DNA of 64,000 nt from Butyrivibrio proteoclasticus B316 (GTDB lineage Bacteria > Bacillota > Clostridia > Lachnospirales > Lachnospiraceae), in the NCBI RefSeq assembly GCF_000145035.1, contig NC_014387.1, positions 1,788,001 through 1,852,000 on the forward strand, read 5' to 3'. Positions within the stretch are counted from its first letter, which is position 1, and each line of letters opens with the position of its first letter. The notes beneath the pieces were generated by a model, which saw only the letters and a list, made by a program, of their open reading frames with translations, searched no databases and was not told the origin of the DNA. This document shows, one piece after another, positions 8,664 through 15,838 of the stretch. A program made the translations under genes and the position numbers.

Positions 8664-10436
8664 TTATTCAGCTGAAACAATATAATAATAAATTGGCTGA
8701 CCACCAAACTGAAGCTCTACGTCACACTGAGGGAACTTCTCGCTTACTCTGTTCCTAAGCTCGTCAGCATCCTTCTCATCAACATCGCTTCCGTAATAAA
8801 TGCTGATAAGCTCAAGATCATCATTCATCATCTTACCAAGCATATCAAAGGTTACGTCAGCAATTTCTCCGCCAACAGCAAGGATTCCAGCATCACCGAT
8901 TCCCATGTAATCACCCTGCTTGATCTCTACATCATCAATCTTGGTGTCTCTGACAGCATATGTTACTTCACCGGTATTAACAGTCGAAAGTGACTCTGTC
9001 ATAGATGCTACTACTTCCTCAACAGGAGTTTCAGGAACATAATTGATAATTGCTGTAATTCCCTGAGGAACAGTCTTGGAAGGTACTACTACAATCTTCT
9101 TGCCATCTGTGTTGTCCTCAGACATAATAGCTGCCTGATTAGCTGCAAGGATTATGTTCTTATTATTAGGAAGAACAATAACTGTATCGGCATTAACCTT
9201 ATCTACTGCATCAAGGATATCTGCAGTACTAGGGTTCATAGTCTGGCCACCTTCAATTACATAATCTACTCCAAGACCTCTAAAGATCTCTGCAAGACCT
9301 GAACCTGCACATACAGTTACAAATCCAATCTCTTTGCGAGGTTCTGCAGGAGCAGCTTTCTTGCCAGCTAAATCAACTGTTTTTCCAAGAGGAATATCGT
9401 CGTCCTTGGAATATGTAGGTGTAAGTTCTGCAGCGCCATTGATCTCTGTTTTGATCTCTGCCCATGAACCATCATTATTCTCATGGAAGAGCTTCTCTCT
9501 ATGTTCCATTCTCATGTTGTCAATCTTCATATTGGAAAGCTGGCCATACATAAGCGCTCTCTGAATAGCAAGACCAGGGTCATTAGAATGAACATGAACC
9601 TTACAGATTTCATCATCTGCTACTAAAACAATACTATCACCAATGGATTCAAGGAATCCCTTGAAATCGATTTCCTGTTTAACATTAAGTGGCTTATTGA
9701 GAAGAACAATAAACTCTGTGCAATAGCCGAACTTGATATCTTCCTCTTTGGCTTCTGCCTTAGTTCTTGCACCTGGTGTTACTTGTTCCTCAGAAATAGA
9801 AAGATCTATCTCTTTGCCAAGGAAGCCATCAAGTGCTCCCTTGAGAACCTGCATAAGTCCCTGGCCGCCTGAGTCAACAACTCCAGCCTGTTTAAGCACA
9901 GGAAGCATATCAGGAGTCTTGGAAAGAACCTCATCTGCATACTTAATAACTTCTGATGCAAACTTCTCTATATCCTGAACACCTTCAGAAGAAAGCTCAC
10001 GCGCCTTCTCAGCTGCGCCCTTAGCTACTGTAAGAATTGTTCCTTCCTTGGGTTTCATAACAGCCTTGTATGCAGTCTCTACTGCCTTATCAAAGGCATC
10101 AGCAAGGATTTTGACATCAACTTCGTCATGAGCCTTGACAACCTTGGTAAATCCACGGAGAAGCTGAGACAAGATAACTCCGGAGTTACCTCTTGCTCCT
10201 CTAAGTGAGCCGGAAGAAATAGCTTTACAAATTGCCTCCATATTGGCAGCATCACCAAGATTACTAACTTCCTTGGCTGCAGACATTATGGTCATTGTCA
10301 TATTTGTACCGGTATCTCCATCAGGAACAGGGAATACATTAAGTTCATTGATCCATTCCTTTTTAGCCTCAAGGTTCTTGGCACCGGTCAAAAACATTTT
10401 TGACAGCATCTTAGCGTCAATAGCATTGTTACTCAA
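8664..10436 (-). CDS. fakA: DhaL-domain fatty acid kinase FakA-like protein (YloV family)
   Basis: Probable ATP-dependent kinase that phosphorylates fatty acids bound by FakB (DegV) proteins. The 590-residue protein has an N-terminal DhaL kinase domain (NVFPVPDGDTGTNM near residue 30; GSLRGARGNSGVILSQLLRG near 72; VDSGGQGLM near 188), a middle domain and a DegV-like C-terminal part. The Asp pair in DGDTGTNM is the expected metal-ATP site. The start is TTG at 10436 with AGGAGG about ten bases upstream. It follows the Asp23 gene by 31 bases, the usual firmicute order (rpmB divergent, asp23, fakA, recG), and ends at a terminator. Confidence 0.9.
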   Translation of the reverse strand: MSNNAIDAKMLSKMFLTGAKNLEAKKEWINELNVFPVPDGDTGTNMTMTIMSAAKEVSNLGDAANMEAICKAISSGSLRGARGNSGVILSQLLRGFTKVVKAHDEVDVKILADAFDKAVETAYKAVMKPKEGTILTVAKGAAEKARELSSEGVQDIEKFASEVIKYADEVLSKTPDMLPVLKQAGVVDSGGQGLMQVLKGALDGFLGKEIDLSISEEQVTPGARTKAEAKEEDIKFGYCTEFIVLLNKPLNVKQEIDFKGFLESIGDSIVLVADDEICKVHVHSNDPGLAIQRALMYGQLSNMKIDNMRMEHREKLFHENNDGSWAEIKTEINGAAELTPTYSKDDDIPLGKTVDLAGKKAAPAEPRKEIGFVTVCAGSGLAEIFRGLGVDYVIEGGQTMNPSTADILDAVDKVNADTVIVLPNNKNIILAANQAAIMSEDNTDGKKIVVVPSKTVPQGITAIINYVPETPVEEVVASMTESLSTVNTGEVTYAVRDTKIDDVEIKQGDYMGIGDAGILAVGGEIADVTFDMLGKMMNDDLELISIYYGSDVDEKDADELRNRVSEKFPQCDVELQFGGQPIYYYIVSAE

Positions 10437-10467
10437 AATAAAAATCCTCCTAGAACTTGCAATCGAA

Positions 10468-10830
10468 TTAGTCTATTACACGGACGCCTTCAATGTAGAT
10501 GTTGATCTTCTCGATTTCAAGCCCCGTAAATTCCTCTACTTTATATTTAACTGTACTGATAAGATTTTCTGATACAGCAGAAATACTAACTCCATAAGCT
10601 ACTATAACATGGAAGTCAAGCTTAAGCTTATTACTCTCGTCAAGAGTAACATTTATACCTCTTGTCATAGAATCAAGCTTGAGCAGGCTGACAAGTCCAT
10701 CCTTGACATTAACATTAGCCATTCCAACGATGCCAAAGCACTCCATGGCAACAGCGCCTGCGTACTGGGCAATAACTTCATTATCAATAGAAATATTTCC
10801 CATATGCGTATTCACTATAGAAGCCTTCAT
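10468..10830 (-). CDS. Asp23/Gls24 family envelope stress response protein
   Basis: Small cell-envelope-associated protein of 120 residues. I chose ATG 10830 (MKASIVNTHMGNISIDNEVI) because AAGGAGG lies directly upstream at 10837-10843; a longer reading reaches 10977 but crosses that site. Family hallmarks are the N-terminal G-x-I-x-I-x-x-x-V-I-A pattern and a repeated beta-alpha core (AGAVAMECFGIVGMAN, LKLDFHVIVAYGVSI). It is co-transcribed with fakA, as in many Firmicutes, and diverges from rpmB. Function in this family is mostly known from staphylococcal Asp23. Confidence 0.9.
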   Translation of the reverse strand: MKASIVNTHMGNISIDNEVIAQYAGAVAMECFGIVGMANVNVKDGLVSLLKLDSMTRGINVTLDESNKLKLDFHVIVAYGVSISAVSENLISTVKYKVEEFTGLEIEKINIYIEGVRVID

Positions 10831-10873
10831 ATAATTCCTCCTTAATAATGCCATTTTTTCGCATACATATAGT

Positions 10874-10879
10874 ATTATA
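10874..10879 (-). promoter_or_regulatory. Candidate -10 box for asp23-fakA
   Basis: A perfect TATAAT on the minus strand, 43 bases before the Asp23 ATG. The -35 region is poor (TGGTTT at 17-base spacing), so this is a moderate call. Confidence 0.45.
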
Positions 10880-10924
10880 ATAGCAGTTTTATAAAAAAAC
10901 CACCATATTTTTTGAAATATTTGC

Positions 10925-10953
10925 TTGCAATTATATTTACTTTCTGCTAATAT
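10925..10953 (+). promoter_or_regulatory. Sigma-A-type promoter of rpmB
   Basis: TTGCAA (10925-10930), 17-base spacer, TAATAT (10948-10953), about 68 bases ahead of the rpmB ATG. It is back-to-back with the asp23 promoter. Confidence 0.65.
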
Positions 10954-11020
10954 ATCAATGTTGCGGATACAGCGCACGTATTAGATTTAAACATTACATG
11001 GCTTATAAGGAGGTGTCAAA

Positions 11021-11206
11021 ATGGCTAAATGTGATATTTGTGGCAAGGGCGTTCATTTCGGAAACAACGTAAGCCATTCTCATAGAAGATCTAATAGAGT
11101 TTGGAAGTCAAACGTTCAGCACGTTGCTTGTAAGGTTAATGGCTCTACTAAGAGAATGCACGTTTGTTCAAGCTGCCTTAGATCAAACAAAGTAGAAAGA
11201 GCTTGA
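11021..11206 (+). CDS. rpmB: 50S ribosomal protein L28, zinc-binding form
   Basis: Structural protein of the large ribosomal subunit, 61 residues, normal length. The N-terminus MAKCDICGKGV and the later CSSCLRS give two CxxC pairs, marking the zinc-binding (C+) version of L28. The ribosome binding site AAGGAGGTG is nearly ideal. The gene has its own promoter upstream and a strong terminator downstream and so forms a single-gene unit, divergent from asp23 as in other Firmicutes. Confidence 0.97.
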   Translation: MAKCDICGKGVHFGNNVSHSHRRSNRVWKSNVQHVACKVNGSTKRMHVCSSCLRSNKVERA

Positions 11207-11229
11207 GTTTAAACTGAAGTCAAAAATTA

Positions 11230-11256
11230 CCACCTGAGTAATCAGGTGGTTTTTTG
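11230..11256 (+). terminator. Rho-independent terminator of rpmB
   Basis: Perfect 8-base stem (CCACCTGA / TCAGGTGG), 4-base loop GTAA, then six T. An A-run precedes the stem, so it may also stop the minus-strand cassette's antisense transcription weakly. Confidence 0.92.
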
Positions 11257-11289
11257 TTGTTCAACAAGAATTTGTTCCGCATTTACTAA

Positions 11290-11706
11290 TCATACTGTAA
11301 ATGCAAACAGCGCGAGTTTAGATATGATCAGTTCTCTCACAATAATTCCAAGTCTTATCTTCTCTTCCGGAGAAATCTTGGATAATTGTTCAATGGTATA
11401 AACCTTTTCTTTAAATCCCCTGCTATGATCCTCCGGCTTTTTATACTGAGATACGCGAATTCTGGCTTTTAGCTGCTTATATATCCTGTAATCATATTTT
11501 TGAGTATCCAGATAGAATAAGTGGCTCTCAAGCGTAGTATCATAATCAACATCATCTTTTATGTACTTGGTTATGATTGTTTTGAATTTGAAAGGGACCA
11601 TTTCATTATTTAAGAGCTCGTTATAATTATAGCAAGCTCCAAAATAATACCTTTCTATATCCTGCATGTAATACTTAAAATCGTCTTCATTAACTATATT
11701 ATTCAT
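11290..11706 (-). CDS. Small protein of unknown function, translationally coupled to the sigma-like gene
   Basis: 138 residues from ATG 11706 (MNNIVNEDDFKYYMQDIE), overlapping the last eight bases of the sigma-like gene. A longer frame to 11805 exists, but its extra part lies inside the upstream gene and has no reason to be used. The protein is rich in Tyr, Lys and Asp, has no signal peptide and no clear membrane segment, though the last 20 residues are fairly hydrophobic. I recognise no family. As the last gene of the four-gene cassette (sensor, rhomboid-like, sigma-like, this), it is probably made together with the sigma-like protein and could be its partner; this is inference only. Confidence 0.7.
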   Translation of the reverse strand: MNNIVNEDDFKYYMQDIERYYFGACYNYNELLNNEMVPFKFKTIITKYIKDDVDYDTTLESHLFYLDTQKYDYRIYKQLKARIRVSQYKKPEDHSRGFKEKVYTIEQLSKISPEEKIRLGIIVRELIISKLALFAFTV

Positions 11707-12475
11707 TCTGTGTTTTCTTTTTTTCGCCACTTTCAAGATCTTCAATGTTGTCACCGCTAAATTTGATGGCACTTCTGATTTTGTCTTCGTCCCATCCGGT
11801 TTCATCCATTAGTTCCTTGACAGTAACCTTTCTCCTAAGATCCTGCGCCAGTTCACTTGCCTTGTCAGCAACTTCCTGAACAAGCTTAAGCACTTTCTGT
11901 TCTCCTGCATCTTCTGCAAGATTGCTCTCAATAACTGCTTCCATCGCATCAAGCATCAGCTTGTACAAAAAACCTTCAACTTCCTCGGGTTCTCCAACAG
12001 CATCGAGCATAGTCACGCCTTTAGTAAGAGCAAAATTTCCCTCTCCTATTAAGTCTTCAAGATATACTCCCTGTTCTGTGTACATTCTGGCTACATCAAC
12101 AACAAGAGGCAAAAAACATTCGATCAACTTACTCTGAGCCTCTTTATCACCGGATATTGCAGACATCTCTATAGCTCTTTTCTCTCCATCAGTATATTCA
12201 GGAAGTTCTTTGAGGCTTTCCAAATAATCATTAAGATAATTGGTCTCTTCATCCGTTAATTCTTCATCAGTAAAAACAGCTTCTTCATCAAGGCCAATCT
12301 TGTGTTCCTTCAAATAATCAAACACCATTTCAAACTGCTTATCATCAAGGTCAAGCTCTGAAAAAGCAGATCTGACTTCTTCACTGGTGATCATATTCTT
12401 GTTTTCTCTGGCAGTTCTTGTAACAAGTTTGAGTATTTCCGCAAACTCTTTTTCTTTATTGTCTATATTTCCCAT
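11699..12475 (-). CDS. Degenerate sigma-70-like protein lacking regions 2.3/2.4 and 4
   Basis: 258 residues resembling a primary sigma factor but incomplete. Residues 1-75 are an acidic segment like region 1.1; 75-110 resemble region 1.2; 110-158 match regions 2.1-2.2, the core-RNA-polymerase-binding helix (LVVDVARMYTEQGVYLEDLI then GEGNFALTKGV). Where regions 2.3-2.4 should hold the aromatic promoter-melting residues (FSTYATWWIRQAI type), residues 159-190 are acidic and lack Trp. Residues 195-245 resemble region 3. There is no region 4 and so no -35 recognition. AAGGAG precedes ATG 12475. It may bind core polymerase without starting transcription, for example as a competitor or regulator; that is inference. 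It sits ten bases after the rhomboid-like gene. Confidence 0.8.
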   Translation of the reverse strand: MGNIDNKEKEFAEILKLVTRTARENKNMITSEEVRSAFSELDLDDKQFEMVFDYLKEHKIGLDEEAVFTDEELTDEETNYLNDYLESLKELPEYTDGEKRAIEMSAISGDKEAQSKLIECFLPLVVDVARMYTEQGVYLEDLIGEGNFALTKGVTMLDAVGEPEEVEGFLYKLMLDAMEAVIESNLAEDAGEQKVLKLVQEVADKASELAQDLRRKVTVKELMDETGWDEDKIRSAIKFSGDNIEDLESGEKKKTQNE

Positions 12476-12484
12476 GATACTCCT

Positions 12485-13357
12485 TTATTTAACATGCTGA
12501 TGCGTAAAAAGGTGATCCTGACAGTACTCGTAGTTGCCATTACACTTAGAACAGAATCTGAACTCAAGATTCGGATTAGTCTCCTCTGTCCTGCCACATA
12601 CAGCACATTTATGTCTTGTAACTCCTTTTGGAGTCATCCTTGCATTCCTTTGAAAATCAGCTCTTCTCTTTACTTCCTTGGGTTTAAATCTTGTCAACTT
12701 ACCAAGCTGTAAATAGAAAAGAAGTAAATTAAGAAGCTGTGATCCAATAGCAAAGAAAATACCAAAATTAGCAATTCTAAGACCTGAGATTCCTTCCCAG
12801 ACAAGCAGAACACCATATGCAATACCCATGTACTTAACCTTGATAGGTATTATAAACATTAGTAAAACCTGCACATCAGGATAAAGAATCGCAAAGGCAA
12901 GAAATACTACCTGCTGGATATAATAAACATTAAAATAGGATGAGGTGACAGCCATAATACGCGCAACCTCATCAGGCGCGATAACATAATAAATACCATA
13001 AGCAAGAAAAGCACCTATGATCATCAATATAAATCCGCTAAAAATGAACAGATTATATCTAAATGTCCCTATGGTACGTTCCATATTGGAACCGACAAAG
13101 TAGTAGAAAATAAGTGTGATTATAACCAAAAAACTAACAGCTGTCGGTGGAATAATAAGCCATGAAAAAAGTCTCCACACCTGTCCATGAAGAATCCTCT
13201 CAGGATTAAGCGAAAGATAATATGTAAGATTCATACTTGAGGGAGCAAATCCAACAAGTACATAACCAATTGCATAAAGAGCAACAATATACATGGAAAG
13301 ATTTGGAATAGCGTACTTTCCAAATCTTCTCTCAAGGTCATTTATTAACTTATTCAT
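12485..13357 (-). CDS. Rhomboid-like membrane protein without catalytic serine, with C-terminal zinc ribbon
   Basis: 290 residues. About six hydrophobic segments run from residue 18 to 215. Rhomboid-like signatures are GQVWRLFSWLIIPP near residue 58 and YYFVGSNMERTIGTFRYNL near 84, and a late segment LYPDVQVLLMFIIPIKVKYM matches the family pattern. The GxSG serine motif expected in the fourth segment is missing; that stretch reads FNVYYIQQVVFLAFA. It is therefore most likely a pseudoprotease. The soluble tail (from about 250) has CAVCGRTEE, CSKC and CQDH plus His residues, a zinc-ribbon-like module. Its ATG overlaps the stop of the upstream sensor gene by one base. Confidence 0.8.
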   Translation of the reverse strand: MNKLINDLERRFGKYAIPNLSMYIVALYAIGYVLVGFAPSSMNLTYYLSLNPERILHGQVWRLFSWLIIPPTAVSFLVIITLIFYYFVGSNMERTIGTFRYNLFIFSGFILMIIGAFLAYGIYYVIAPDEVARIMAVTSSYFNVYYIQQVVFLAFAILYPDVQVLLMFIIPIKVKYMGIAYGVLLVWEGISGLRIANFGIFFAIGSQLLNLLLFYLQLGKLTRFKPKEVKRRADFQRNARMTPKGVTRHKCAVCGRTEETNPNLEFRFCSKCNGNYEYCQDHLFTHQHVK

Positions 13358-15618
13358 CAGATTGATACCTCGTTAAGATTTCTGAAGACATCAGCTGTTA
13401 CAGCAACAATTGGAATGCTGGCCTTATCTGATTCATCAAGATTGCGGATCTGTCTGCACACTTCATAGCCTTCAGTATTAGGTGCCTGAATATCAATCAA
13501 AACGCAATCAAAATATCCGGCCGGAGCTGCATTTATTATATCAACAGCCTCCGTTCCATCGGTTGCTATCTGAACTTCGAAACCTACTCTCTTCATTATT
13601 TTGGCAGCAGAAACCTGGATATCTTTGAGCCTGTCAACAATCAAGACTCTGCTACCCTTAAAATTATACCTGTTAATTGTGTCATTTATGTTTTTATCTG
13701 ATGAATTTTTAAGGTCATTAATAAACTGTCTGAAATTTACATTCTGGTTATGCCCCAAAAATCGTCCATTTTCAACATTACTAAGATCGTTTATATCATC
13801 AATCAGCCACAGTAAATGCTCGCAGGATTTATTTACTCTTCCAAGAAAAGCAACTGCATTTTCTTCTTCAACATGCTGATATGCCATATTTACATTTGAA
13901 ACAATTCCCTCAACTGAATTATGCATATCCTCAGATAGTTTAGTCAGGAAATGTGTTTTGGAATTATTAGCATCTTCCATAACGCTTCTTGCAGCCTCTT
14001 TTTCTCTGATTGTCAAAGCTGCTCTGTTTTTATCTCTTAGGAACAGGATCAGTAACAGTATTACAATAATAGTGGCCATAATAGTGATAATCCATAGATT
14101 ATCAACAATTCCGTCTATTACCGAGTAATGATATAGTTTGACCGAATATTGGTATGCAAGGTTAGTCGCAAAATCCTGGCCCACAATATCAATGCCACGA
14201 TTAAACAGCTTTAGAAGCCCCTCATTACCTATTCGCACACCAAAGCACCTGTTATCACTGTAACTGAGCTGCCTGAAAGACAGATTTCTGTATGCTCTGT
14301 TTTTGAGTATATCATTTGTCCTAAGACCGTTAAGTGTAGTACATTTAGCATTTCCGGTTGCAACAGCGTTAAGACACGCTTCAGTTGAAGGGTAAAAAGA
14401 CACTGTAGCATCAGGATAGTGAAGCTTAATGTAGTAATACTGCATTCTGTTGTTCTCATTGACAGCAAAATCTGTATTAGAAGAACTAACATATTTACCA
14501 CTATATATAAGGTTTGTAATCGAAGACGACACAGGATTGGACAAATTCAATCCATCTTCCTCTGAATAAAAGAGCCCGCCACCAACAGGAAATGCAACAT
14601 CAATGTTATTGTCAGTTAGCGCCAGAGTCATATCGTCATAACTATCAAATCCTATATATGAGACATTAAGACTGTTTATCCCCAAAGTATTGAGAATTTC
14701 AGGAACTATATCAGTTACTATACCTTCAACATTTCCATCTTTATTTGTATTGCTGTATGGAAGATAATTATTAAGATACCCTATTCTGAGTTCATGGTTA
14801 TTACGGAGCCATTCTTTCTCTCTTTGTGTAAACGCCCTGCTTGATAAGCTCATGGCAAAATACTTCTCTCTGAGAAGGCTCACATAATTAGGGTCTTCAA
14901 TATAGAGCTGTTCCTGTGCATCGTTAAGTTCACTTAATAAATCCGGCCTGTCTTTGTTTACACACAGATAGTAATCTGAAGATCCAAAAGCTGTAAGAAT
15001 TTCAGCATGATTTCTTCCATAGGTACCATCTGTTTCAGCAGCCATCAGGTCTATTTCTTTTTTATCAAAAGCTGAAAACAAAGCTTCATAGTCATTAAAT
15101 ACAATAACATTAGCTTCTACGTGATTGGTGCTAAGGTACTCACGAAGGGCGTCAAGAATAGCACTATCAAGAACACCAATTTTTTTACCATTTAGAGTTG
15201 TCATCATGGTAGTAATATTATTGTCAGACTCATGCTTAACAAGACTGTAATTCTCAGCTCCCATTGGTCTGTCAGGATAAAGGATCAATCCCTGTCGATC
15301 ATCGGTATAAGCTAGTCCCGCTACAACATCAACTTCACCTTTTAAGAGCATGTCGTAAACTTCAACAAAACTTCCGTAGACATAATCATACTCCCATCCA
15401 GTATACTCAGTGAGCTTACGATAATACTCATATGCATAGCCATTCTTGACGGCGTTTTCCGAAGCGCCATCTTCAAATACTTCGTTTTCATAATAACCTA
15501 CTCGAACTTTTTCAGGTTCTGATGCAGTATTTGCATAAACTGTTTGTGAGGAAAAAATCAGACCAGAAATTATAGATATAAATATGAACAGAAATAAAAA
15601 CCTTGTTTTCCTAATCAT
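13357..15618 (-). CDS. Membrane sensor with two periplasmic-type solute-binding domains and degenerate kinase/receiver parts
   Basis: 753 residues from ATG 15618 (MIRKTRFLFL, signal-like), preceded by GGTGG; the frame extends 17 codons further with no ribosome binding site. Residues 38-255 and 275-500 are two family-3 solute-binding domains (KVRVGYYENEVFEDG; ELRIGYLNNYLPYS). A membrane segment spans about 508-527. Residues 545-640 resemble a HisKA helix pair, but the phospho-acceptor His is Glu563 (FLTKLSEDMHNSVEG). No HATPase domain follows. Residues 656-753 are a receiver-like domain with Asp709 present, but it stops soon after the AVTAD strand, lacking the final helix and conserved Lys. 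It can sense but probably not autophosphorylate. Confidence 0.82.
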   Translation of the reverse strand: MIRKTRFLFLFIFISIISGLIFSSQTVYANTASEPEKVRVGYYENEVFEDGASENAVKNGYAYEYYRKLTEYTGWEYDYVYGSFVEVYDMLLKGEVDVVAGLAYTDDRQGLILYPDRPMGAENYSLVKHESDNNITTMMTTLNGKKIGVLDSAILDALREYLSTNHVEANVIVFNDYEALFSAFDKKEIDLMAAETDGTYGRNHAEILTAFGSSDYYLCVNKDRPDLLSELNDAQEQLYIEDPNYVSLLREKYFAMSLSSRAFTQREKEWLRNNHELRIGYLNNYLPYSNTNKDGNVEGIVTDIVPEILNTLGINSLNVSYIGFDSYDDMTLALTDNNIDVAFPVGGGLFYSEEDGLNLSNPVSSSITNLIYSGKYVSSSNTDFAVNENNRMQYYYIKLHYPDATVSFYPSTEACLNAVATGNAKCTTLNGLRTNDILKNRAYRNLSFRQLSYSDNRCFGVRIGNEGLLKLFNRGIDIVGQDFATNLAYQYSVKLYHYSVIDGIVDNLWIITIMATIIVILLLILFLRDKNRAALTIREKEAARSVMEDANNSKTHFLTKLSEDMHNSVEGIVSNVNMAYQHVEEENAVAFLGRVNKSCEHLLWLIDDINDLSNVENGRFLGHNQNVNFRQFINDLKNSSDKNINDTINRYNFKGSRVLIVDRLKDIQVSAAKIMKRVGFEVQIATDGTEAVDIINAAPAGYFDCVLIDIQAPNTEGYEVCRQIRNLDESDKASIPIVAVTADVFRNLNEVSI

Positions 15619-15675
15619 AAAAGAACCACCCCATAAAACATATATACCTATATGATAGCATAAAAGCACATTATC

Positions 15676-15723
15676 TTGTGTAAAATTTTATTTCAATTCA
15701 TAATAGAATTAAATTTTGCACAA
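15676..15723. repeat. Imperfect inverted repeat between the divergent sensor and activase genes
   Basis: Arms 15676-15688 (TTGTGTAAAATTT) and 15711-15723 (AAATTTTGCACAA) match at 12 of 13 positions, with an inner AATTC/GAATT pair. It lies just ahead of the -35 box of the activase promoter and upstream of the sensor gene. It may be an operator or a hairpin. Confidence 0.4.
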
Positions 15724-15734
15724 TATATTTTCGA

Positions 15735-15763
15735 TTGATTTTTGTGCACCTCTGCATTATAAT
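15735..15763 (+). promoter_or_regulatory. Promoter of the acyl-CoA dehydratase activase gene
   Basis: TTGATT (15735-15740), exact 17-base spacer, TATAAT (15758-15763), 75 bases before the ATG at 15839. GAGGTG at 15822-15827 is the ribosome binding site. Confidence 0.7.
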
Positions 15764-15838
15764 CATATAGATTGTCTTTTACAACATTAATTTAGAAGAA
15801 AGGCAGTCAAAATGTTATTCATGAGGTGATTTTCAATA

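Noticed and set aside
10831..10977. N-terminal extension of the Asp23 protein to 169 residues
   Set aside because: The extension runs through the AAGGAGG site and the -10 box; the family start is MKASIVN at 10830.
11707..11805. N-terminal extension of the small unknown gene
   Set aside because: It lies inside the sigma-like gene in another frame; ATG 11706 overlaps the stop in a typical coupling arrangement.
13357..15618. Calling the sensor a pseudogene
   Set aside because: The frame is open over 753 codons, the start has a ribosome binding site and the stop is overlapped by the next gene, so an intact but degenerate protein is more likely.
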